In this document: positions 56,703 to 64,000 of the stretch, one piece after another
Numbering within the stretch: position 1 is the first letter of the stretch
How the letters are laid out: each line of letters opens with the position of its first letter
NCBI GenBank assembly: GCA_013350335.1
Contig: CM023536.1
Span: 14,761,520 to 14,825,519 of the forward strand
Length of the DNA: 64,000 bases
Direction of reading: 5' to 3'
Origin: Chimonanthus salicifolius
Lineage: Eukaryota; Streptophyta; Magnoliopsida; Laurales; Calycanthaceae
The notes under the pieces: generated by a model
Told to the model about the DNA's origin: nothing
Databases searched by the model: none
Seen by the model: the letters and a program-made list of their open reading frames with translations, nothing else
Made by a program: the position numbers and the translations under genes

Positions 56703-57301
56703 GGTGTTGTAATACCCTGCCCCTCCCTTTGTGGGAGTCCCACATTGGTGGGAAAGAAATGAGGGAGTGGGTTTATTAGAAAGCCACCCATGTAACTCAA
56801 GTGTGAGGTCTTTTGGGCCTTGGCCATGTGTGCTAGGACCCAGGAACAAAACCTTGCGCATTTGAGCTGTGTGCGAGGCCCAAAGCGAACAATATCACAC
56901 TGAGTCAAGCCCTAAGCCCTGTATTCGGGTCGGGTCATTACAAATATGGTATCAGAGCAGAGTTCAACATTCAGACTGTATGGGCTTTCTTCCTTCCCCT
57001 GTAGTTGTTGAGCTGGACGGGGCCGAGCCGGGGATGGCTCGAGGCTTTACGGGGGGTGATTGTAATACCCTGCCCCTCCCTTTGTGGGAATCCCACATCG
57101 GTGGGAAAGAAAAGAGGGGGTCGCTTTATTAGAAAGCCACCCATGGAACTCAAGTGTGAGGCCTTTTGGGGCCTTAGCCATGTGGACCAGGGCCCAGGAA
57201 CAAAACCGTGTGGGTTTGAGCTGTGTGCGAGGCTCAAAGTGGACAATATCACACTGAGTCAAGCCCTAAGCCCTGTATTCGGGTCGGGTCGTTACAGGTG
57301 T
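56703..57301. mobile_element. TRIM element with perfect GGTGT target duplication
   Basis: LTRs are 56708-56942 and 57061-57296 (235 and 236 bp), both TGTAATACCCTGCCCC to GTYRTTACA. Target duplications GGTGT are at 56703-56707 and 57297-57301. A primer site TGGTATCAGAGC (56947-56958) follows the left LTR and a G-rich tract (ACGGGGGGTGAT) precedes the right one. Only 118 bp lie between the LTRs. The uninserted sequence occurs at about 10308. I see no 5S rRNA-like domain, so it is not Cassandra. ORFs across it are spurious. Confidence 0.95.
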
Positions 57302-57349
57302 AGACTATGCCAGTCTCAGATTCTGAGCAGGTCCCACTACATTACTGCC

Positions 57350-57640
57350 ACTATCATTATAGGGACAATCTTTTATAAAATGTCCCGCTTGTTTGCAATA
57401 AAAACATACTCGATCACTAGGTTGCGGTGCCTTGTACTGCGGGCACTATCTAACCATGTGACCAGGTTGGTTACATAATAACAAATTAACATCTTGGGTC
57501 CCGTATTGCTTGCCTGACCCACAGAGGATTAACCTTTTGCAGAGAATGATCCTTCAAACTTTCTCATTTTATTAGGCTGGGTGGCTTTTGACCACTGCCT
57601 TGAGGAGGCTTTTACATATTCCGGTTGATAGTATCCACAG
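57350..57640 (-). pseudogene. Gypsy gag zinc knuckles, right copy
   Basis: The second knuckle reads CFYCKQAGHFIKDC, with all four zinc ligands present (the left copy has Tyr for His). The region is otherwise frame-broken. Confidence 0.65.
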
Positions 57641-57766
57641 CTTCTACCATTGAAGCACGATCAAGTACTGCCTCTACAGTAGGAAAATCCAACCGAACCA
57701 CCTGACGCTGCAGAAATGGACTAAGTCCATTCGAGAAATGTTGAATATTTTAATTTTCATTAGCTG

Positions 57767-58147
57767 CTATATGTGGGCATACTGAAGAAGATCAAATAAC
57801 TTTGAGGCGTAATGGGCCACAGTGTTAGATCCTTGCTTTAAATCCATAAACTGCTTATTCTTGGCGTCCTTCGCCACTTTAGGGTAGTAGCGGGCAAGAA
57901 AAACCGTTGAAAATGCTGACCAACTCATCGATTCACGGATTCTAGCCAAATGCTTATCTTTCCACCACTTGTAAGCATTGTCTTCTAGTTGGTAGGCTTC
58001 CAGGGACACTTTGAGATCGTCAGCAATGGCTGGATTGTCAAATATACGACCAGTCTTATTGAGCCACGTCTCTGCCGCCACTGGGTTTGTACTTCCTGAG
58101 AAAGTCGGTGGATTCATCTGCGTAAAAATCGTTAGCAGCAGCTGCAA
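57767..58147 (-). pseudogene. Gypsy gag core, right copy
   Basis: An open stretch of 126 codons contains TQMNPPTFSGSTNPVAAETW, VSLEAYQLEDNAYKWWKDKH, FLARYYPKVAKDAKN and VAHYASKLFDLLQYAH, the standard gypsy Gag (capsid-like) core. The left copy has the same segment split by the 11025 element. Confidence 0.8.
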
Positions 58148-58474
58148 CTCTTTCTCTGAGGTTTCGATTCTGGGGTGATCGAAGATCGTTTGCTACTCAC
58201 TGAAATGCCTCTATTGCGATACACACTGCGTCAATAGGTTCATTCTGGTGAATATGTTTTAGTCTTTCAAGGGAGGAGTCGCGTTTTCTCCTAAACTTAC
58301 AGAATGTCGGGATGCTTCTCACATCTCCTGACAAACACAACTACCATTTGTTAGGTTGAATTATCATCTTTGTATAGGGGTAGATTAATCTTTTTATTAT
58401 GTTTCACTTAGGGTTTCCTTTGTATATATTATTGCTTAAATGAAATGCTAAATATGATTTCTTGGATTCTAATA

Positions 58475-59675
58475 TGGTATCCAGACCTTAAGGTTTTGCA
58501 GTATTTTTTTTCGATTTGTATTTTGTGGGTTTTGATTACAGTTTTGCATCGATTTGGCGTCGTTTTGGAGCATCTGGCGTTTTGCCTCTCTGCTCGAGCC
58601 ACACCTTGTCACTGCCTTGCTGAGATTTTCATCTCACATCAGTGTTTGCACAGCCCAGTTACGCCTCCTGTCGGATCTGATTTGAGAATCCCTACGGATC
58701 TGATTTGCACAGCCCAATTACGCCTGATTTGAGAATCCTCTTCATCTGCCTTGACAGTCCATAAACCACAGCCCCTTTCACCCATTGGATCTCCACCTAT
58801 TGTTGTCCGCTTCTTGCTGGATTTTCCTAGATCTAGGGAACCACTCGCACTGCCCTTCACTTCAGGTTTTCTGCCTGAGAGAAACCAAGATCTGGTTTTC
58901 TCAATAAAAACTTCGCCCAGCACCAGTTGCAACACCCTTCGCCCGGCTGCTGCTCTTCGACGTTCGCCCACCCACGTCCACTGTCGTCCTTTGTGCATCC
59001 CCTCTTTACTGCTTTGAATCTCTGCTTTAGCAGATCTGTGTCCCTGCAGTCGCCTGAGCGACTATTAGATCCTTGTATCCGCACCCCCTGCGTCCGACGC
59101 TTGCAGTGTTTTCCTAGATCTGAGATTTGTCCGATGCCTCTCTGCTCTGCTGTCATTTGTTTGGTTGAAAAAAAAAAAAAAGATTTCAGCAAGGTTAAAG
59201 CAGGCGGTGCTTACACATTGAATACTGCAAGTGCTGTCACTTTTCGGAGCACGATACAGAGGTTGAGGGAGCAGACAGAGAGTTGATAAAAGCTGCAATT
59301 ATGCTGATCAACCAGTGGATGTTTGCTATATTTGCTTTTTGTCTGATATTGGTTAATTTGATGGTAAACACCATTATCTCGAAACACTAGTTTTCTTAAA
59401 AAAAAAAAAATAGCATGACCCAAGAAGATGTCGCTCCCTGAAGCCCAGCACTCATCAGCCTACTTTAGGTTTTATTTTGAGCACTGACCTGTTCTGATCT
59501 AAACCGCCCGGGTACGCCTCTTGTTGTTTGTTCACTGTGCACAGAACTTTTCGTTGGACCTGTGACCTCTTCAAGCCTTTTGTCTGTACACGCTTGACGA
59601 GTTTCACTTTGTTTGGGACAGCCTCATCCATCTGCACTGACCCCACACGATTAATTTGGATTCCCTTTCGGTTTC
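58475..59675 (+). other. Untranslated leader of the copia element
   Basis: About 1.2 kb between the primer site and gag, with AGATCTGATTTG repeats (58672-58740) and two A runs (59168-59181, 59398-59410). ORFs on both strands here share no domain and are not conserved; I regard the stretch as non-coding. Confidence 0.5.
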
Positions 59676-60480
59676 AAATGGCCTGCGAACGTGATGATTC
59701 CCTTCAGGCCATTGGTGTAAAGCTCAATGAGAGCACCTATACTTATTGGGCATATGTTATGAATTTTTTTTTTACCGGAAATAACATGTGGAGTTATGTC
59801 TCTAGGGATATTGTTATTCCTACGGACACCAAGGCTGCCGACTATGCTCCTTCATTGGTTACTTGGACCACCAATAATTGAAAAATCATCACTTGGATTA
59901 ATAATTCTGTTGAGCTCTCTATCGGGATGCAACTTGCGAAATTCTTTACAGCCAAAGCGATTTGGAATCATTTAGAGAGACTGTATACACAGTCCAACTT
60001 CGCTAAGCGATATCAACTTGAGAATGATATTCGTTCCATTCGACAGGGGGATATGAGCATTCAGCAGTTTTATTCAGTCATGACTGGCTTTTGGGATCAA
60101 CTTGCATTTACTAAGCCCACAGGCCTTAGTTCCATTGCAGTTTATTGCACTTATCGAAAAGAAAGGCGACTGGTGCAATTTTTTACTGCTGTTCAGGATG
60201 ACTTTGAAGCAGTTCGGGGCTCTATTTTTCATCGTAGTCCCTTTCCCTCTTTTGATGCAGTGGTCCATGAACTCCTAGCTGAAGAAGTTCGTTTGAAGTC
60301 ACATGGTGACCATCGTCTTCTTTCTCTGCCTAGTCAGACTGTTTTGACAGTGCCATCTCGGTCTTTCTATAGTTCACAGAGTCAACAGCGCCAAGGTGGG
60401 AGACTTGCTGCTACTGATTGTAGTTAATGTAAACAGAAAGGTCACTGGAAAGCCCAATGTCCTTTGTTATTGAGAAGACA
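59676..60480 (+). pseudogene. Copia gag and zinc knuckle, interrupted
   Basis: Gag starts around MACERDDSLQAIGVKLNEST (59680) and shows the UBN2-type core: AKAIWNHLERLY, KRYQLENDIRSIRQGDMSIQQFYSVM. A TGA at 59879-59881 breaks the frame. The CCHC knuckle at about 60418-60460 reads CS, stop, CKQKGHWKAQC, with TAA (60425-60427) between the first two Cys. Otherwise the frame is the same, so decay is slight. Confidence 0.8.
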
Positions 60481-61400
60481 GCAACAACATGTGCTACCAC
60501 CTAAGCCTCATCGCACTGCCACTGTTGTCTCGTCTAGGGATGCAGGATCACCTTCAATATCTCCACTTGCGAATGCGGCATCACCTTCGACTTCTTACCT
60601 CTCCACCCTTGCAGACCAGTTGCAACACTTCCTCTCTTCTCAGCAGCCTAATGCATTATCTACTGCTTCACTAGGTTTGCCTCATTCAACTTCTTTAGGT
60701 ATTTCTCCTTCTACTTAGGTCTTTGATTCAGGAGCTACTCATCATATGACTAATGATGTTTCTCTATTCACATCTTTATCTCCCTCTTCATCACACATTT
60801 TTGTTTTAACTGCCAATGGTGCTTCTTTGCCACTAGCAGGGGTTGCTTCCATTATGCTATCTAACTCTGAATTTGATTTCTATCAGTCAACTATGTGATT
60901 CTATTTATAGTGTTAACTTTTCTCCTATTTCGTATTCCGTGCAGGATCCTCATTCAAAGAGGCTGATTGGGACCGGCCGTAGAGAAGGAGGATTGTATGT
61001 CTTAGAGCAGCTTTGTGTTCCTGCTGTCGCTGAATCTTCAGTTGATTTATCATCTTTTGGTTTGGGTCCCACTTCCTCTAGTTTTTATTTGTGGTATTCT
61101 CGTCTTGGACATGTTTCTAGCTCCAGTTTACAGTATTTAACTTCTACAACAGCTTTAGGAAATTTACATAGTAGTAATATTTCTGATTGCAATGGTTGTA
61201 AACTTGCAAAGTTTTCTACATTGCCTTTTAATAAAAGTTCATCTATATCTCTTGCTCCTTTTGATTTAGTTCATTCTGATGTGTGGGTCCAGTACATATT
61301 CCACAAAAGTGGGGTCTCGATATTATGTATATTTTATTGATGACTATTCTCATTTTTGTTTGATTTATTTGATGAAACATCGTTCTGAATTTGTTACTAT
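60481..61400 (+). pseudogene. Copia protease, pre-integrase and integrase start
   Basis: A Ser/Gln-rich linker leads to the protease motif VFDSGATHHMTND (60719), just after a TAG at 60716. The pre-integrase segment has LWYSRLGHVSSSSLQYL and CNGCKLAKFSTLPFN. Integrase begins with FDLVHSDVW and, after a frameshift near 61285, RYYVYFIDDYSHF with the first catalytic Asp, and stops near 61406 (VTIF, stop). Confidence 0.8.
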
Positions 61401-62317
61401 CTTTTAAACGTTTCGTGCACTCATTCGCACACAAACAATTTGACATGAAAGACTTGGGGTCCTTACGATACTTTCTTGGGATAGAAGTTGCCTGCTCACC
61501 CAAAGGTTATCTTCTCTCTCAATCTAAGTATGCTGCAGATGTTCTTCGCCGAGCTCGTATTTCTGACACCCGACCCGTTGCCACACCTCTAGAGCTCAAT
61601 GTTCATTACACTTTTTCTTATGGTGTGCCTTTGTCAGATCCTACACTATATCGCACTACAGTGGAAAGTTTAGTCTATCTCACCATTATGAGGCCTAACA
61701 TTGCCTATGCCATTCATATTGTGAGTCAGCTTGTCTCATCACCAACCACTGTACATTGGGCAACAGTTGCTTGTATTTTGCGGTATCTTCGAGGCACTTT
61801 ACATCAGAGCTTGTTATTTTCTTCGTCATCTACCTTGGAACTTCGTGCTTTCTCTGATGCTGGCTGGGCTGAAGATCATTTTGATCGCAAATCTACTACT
61901 GGCTTCTATGTTTTCTTAGGTGACTCTCTCATTTCATGGACAATCAATAAGCAAGATGTTGTTACTCGTTCATCTGCTGAAGCTGAGTATAGGGCTATGG
62001 CTTCTACCACAGTTGAGATCGTTTGGTTTCGTTGGTTACTTGCAGACATGGGTGTCCCTCTCTCTGCCCCCACGCCTATGTATTGTGATAATAAGAGTGC
62101 TATTCAAATAGCATATAACTCAGTTTTTCATGAACGCACAAAGCATATTGAGTTGGACTGTCACTTTGTGCGTTATCATCTTCAACTTGGCACGGTTTCT
62201 CTTCCCTTTGTCCCTTCTGCCATGCAACTGGCCGACTTCTTCACAAAATCTCATCCCATTTCAAGCTTCACATTTCTTCTTAGCAAACTCTCGATTTTAA
62301 ACACTGTTCCATCGTGA
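61391..62317 (+). pseudogene. Copia RT C-terminus and RNase H, open frame of 308 codons
   Basis: The frame starts at the deletion junction and contains QFDMKDLGSLRYFLGIEVA, YAADVLRRARISDTRPVATP, RPNIAYAIHIVSQ, ILRYLRGTLHQSL, FSDAGWAEDHFDRKSTTG, VVTRSSAEAEYRAMAST, MYCDNKSAIQIAYN, ERTKHIELDCHFVR and QLADFFTKSHP. RNase H catalytic residues are intact. The RT catalytic YVDD box has been deleted, so no reverse transcriptase activity is expected. Confidence 0.85.
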
Positions 62318-62879
62318 GTTTGAAGGCGGGTGTTAGGTTGAATTATCATCTTTATATAGGGGTAGATTAGTCTTTTTATTATGTTTCACTTAGGGTTTCC
62401 TTTCTATATATTATTGCTTAAATGGAATGCTAAATATGATTTCTTGGATTCTAATACTATTAACATACTATTCCTAATATAAATCATAAATAAGTATACT
62501 ATGAGCATACACATTAATCATACTATAACTCATTACAACACAAAAATAATAAGCAAACATACTTATATTATTCACATATTACTGAAGTTTATACATAGCT
62601 TTCAGATAGTTAGAGTTACAAAAGATTATGTACAAATCTTCTCTAATTCTTCTTAAAACATCACATCTTATACACAGATGTATCGAATTAATTCTCACAC
62701 TTTCAAGTTACAAAAGCTTATACATATAAGTCTTTCCCTACGCATAAATCTTTACAGGTCCCAATAGTTTTCCATTTAGTCACAACATAAGTCTTTCTAC
62801 CCAAAACATTTCTTGTCCTCTTTCCTCACTAGTATTCATCTGAAGAGGTCTTATCTTATGAGGATGTGTCATAATACAG

Positions 62880-63440
62880 ATATGCCCTCTTAAGATGATT
62901 AGGCTGCTTATAAATGCAGCACTTGATAGGAAATTAAATATTGTATAATAGCAATCGTTTTTAGAGTGTCCGACAAGGCCACAAATGGAGTATTGGTAGT
63001 TATAAGGATACAGACAGGAGGTGGAACTATGTCCGGACTGATGGCAATTACTACATAATGGAACTCGTACTCTATAACCTGGGTGAGGAACATGAGGTTC
63101 TGGGTCAACAACTGGTGCCTATATTGGTTCCTGAGGAATTACCGGTTTAGGATTTGCTACAGGTTCTTGATTCACTGGGGATTCATGCTCTGAAGTAACT
63201 TCAAGTTCTTCATATCTAGCATTGGACCATGAGTATGAAGAAGATCGGTAATGAGAAGGGGTAGAAGGCTCAAAGGAAGTGGTCGAGGAAATCTCTATAA
63301 CTTCAACATCAGAGGGTGATGAATTTGGTGTCCAAACTAGCAAACTAGACTCACTAGATGAGGAATATGATGTCACACGGTCTTTTTGAGTCCCTTTCCC
63401 TATTTCCTAAGCTGATATTTTTCTTTTCAGACATCTCTAT
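62880..63440 (-). pseudogene. Extra frame between gypsy LTR and gag, with CCHC-like motifs
   Basis: On the minus strand a frame opens near ATG 63434 (MSEKKNIS) and, after a frameshift near 63378, continues as an acidic Ser/Pro-rich segment (SSSSESSLLVWTPNSS, EELEVTSEHESPVN, to 63119). In another frame this is followed by GYRVRVPLCSNCHQSGHSSTSC, a complete CX2CX4HX4C knuckle, and YSICGLVGHSKNDC, a second knuckle with Tyr for the first Cys (62950-63080). It precedes the normal gag. It may be a displaced gag N-terminus or an additional ORF of this gypsy lineage; I do not recognise its function. Confidence 0.55.
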
Positions 63441-63601
63441 CAAAAAACAAAACAACAGTTAGTAAAGGAAATAAGATAATCAAGTATGGAGATTACATTA
63501 AACTCACATCCAAATTCATGCCAACACATATCATACTAAGACTAAGCATGCATGTTCTCATCACAGTCCGAGAGCTTGAACCTAAAGCTCTGATACCAAC
63601 C

Positions 63602-64000
63602 TGTCACGCCCCGACCGGAGAAGTGGACCCGGAACGTAACCTAATTTTTTTTAATTAAAAACAAAACAAATCCAAGTTTTTGGAAATCAAAATTCCAAGA
63701 AAAACATAAGTTTATAAGCTTTGAAAAATTCCGGTTTGACATACGAATTTTACAAACACACCTCCAAGGTTAAATATTATTAATAAACACACCATAATAT
63801 ATACAAGTGACTTGTTCTAAGATTCATAAGGCCATACATGGCTCTAAAACCAAAATACACATAAGCCCAAAAATATTCAAAACATTGAACTTAGAACTAA
63901 ACTATTCTACATCCTAACTTCCGCCACTTCTGAGATTCAACTTCTAATTCATCATGGAGGGATTCTCAGCTCCCTCTATCAATCAATGTCCTGCATTGTA
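63602..64000 (-). repeat. 5' LTR of the right-hand gypsy relic, cut by the window edge
   Basis: On the minus strand it ends GGCGTGACA next to the primer site and is nearly identical to 15413-15815. The rest lies outside the window. Confidence 0.75.

Larger units (their letters stand above)
58344..62461 (+). mobile_element. Internally deleted Ty1/copia element
   Basis: LTRs of exactly 126 bp lie at 58349-58474 and 62331-62456, with four differences; they begin TGTTAGGTTGAA and end TTCTAATA. Target duplications are CCATT (58344-58348) and CTATT (62457-62461). A primer site-like TGGTATCCAGACC starts at 58475 and a purine tract AAGGCGGG precedes the right LTR. The coding order is gag, zinc knuckle, protease, pre-integrase, then an abrupt jump near 61400 to the end of RT and RNase H. 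The left copy of the gypsy relic has the empty site at about 14252. Confidence 0.9.
56320..63601 (-). mobile_element. Ty3/gypsy relic, right-hand copy, with two nested insertions
   Basis: Same structure as 9905-15412. On the minus strand from the right: LTR end at 63602, primer site TTGGTATCAGAGC (63587-63599), upstream Ser-rich frame with CCHC-like motifs, gag, zinc knuckles and retropepsin. RT and integrase are absent. A copia element (58349-62456) and a TRIM (56708-57296) are inserted; both sites are empty in the left copy. Confidence 0.8.

Noticed and set aside
56708..57296. Cassandra-type TRIM
   Set aside because: No 5S rRNA-like promoter domain could be recognised in the LTRs.
56869..57478. 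ORFs spanning the TRIM (87-157 codons)
   Set aside because: They cross LTR borders and include gypsy antisense sequence; no domain.
58445..59646. Several ORFs of 60-120 codons in the copia leader
   Set aside because: Both strands are open by chance in a C/T- and AGATCT-rich leader; none starts or ends with a conserved segment.
1..64000. tRNA, rRNA or other structured RNA genes
   Set aside because: Only tRNA-derived SINE boxes were seen; no complete cloverleaf or rRNA segment was recognised by eye.

Overview
The window is plant nuclear DNA, most likely from a eudicot: AT-rich, dense in nested retrotransposons and miniature DNA transposons, with no bacterial or organellar signature. The only host protein-coding genes I can support are leucine-rich-repeat receptor-like proteins (RLPs) of the Cf/EIX class, all on the minus strand: one apparently intact copy running off the left edge (1-2629), one full-length copy with a single internal stop (49810-52527), and two old fragments (about 37985-38250 and 45275-45500). 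Every other substantial reading frame is a transposon remnant or an antisense shadow. I cannot name the species.

The framework is a segmental duplication. Positions 1-5285 match 49902-55200 almost base for base (RLP plus about 2.6 kb of upstream DNA). Positions 7008-15815 match 52736-64000 (the RLP upstream DNA plus the 5' part of a minus-strand Ty3/gypsy element), but there the RLP coding region is absent. A fourth, weaker copy of the promoter-proximal block lies near 6300-6410. The duplicates supply empty-site controls that date insertions. A 730-bp fold-back element is in both RLP promoters but missing from the third copy. A 2.9-kb LTR element (11025-13925) is only in the third copy. A 589-bp TRIM (56708-57296) and an internally deleted copia element (58349-62456) are only in the right-hand copy.

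From left to right: 1-5.3 kb, RLP A with upstream TRIM-like, SINE and fold-back insertions; 5.3-7 kb, unique AT-rich DNA with one MITE; 7-18.2 kb, orphan RLP upstream block and gypsy relic with its long 5' LTR; 18.2-25 kb, copia fragments, a Stowaway MITE, a palindromic hAT MITE and a tandem duplication; 25-30.3 kb, a decayed copia element with a 12-bp minisatellite and a (TA)n expansion inside integrase; 31.3-37.9 kb, a hAT-like element holding a 3.6-kb solo LTR; 38-45.5 kb, a copia element separating two fragments of a dead RLP; 46-49.8 kb, a SINE and further palindromic MITEs; 49.8-64 kb, RLP B, its upstream DNA and the second gypsy relic with two later insertions.

The intact RLP is expected to be a plasma-membrane immune receptor without a kinase domain. 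The most interesting points are the fold-back element with repeated TTCGAACGAA palindromes upstream of both RLPs, the G-box kept in all four promoter-block copies, the single CGA-to-TGA change that would turn RLP B into a secreted LRR protein, and a dispersed hAT MITE family built from ATATCGGCCGATAT palindromes. I found no convincing evidence for a wholly new system.
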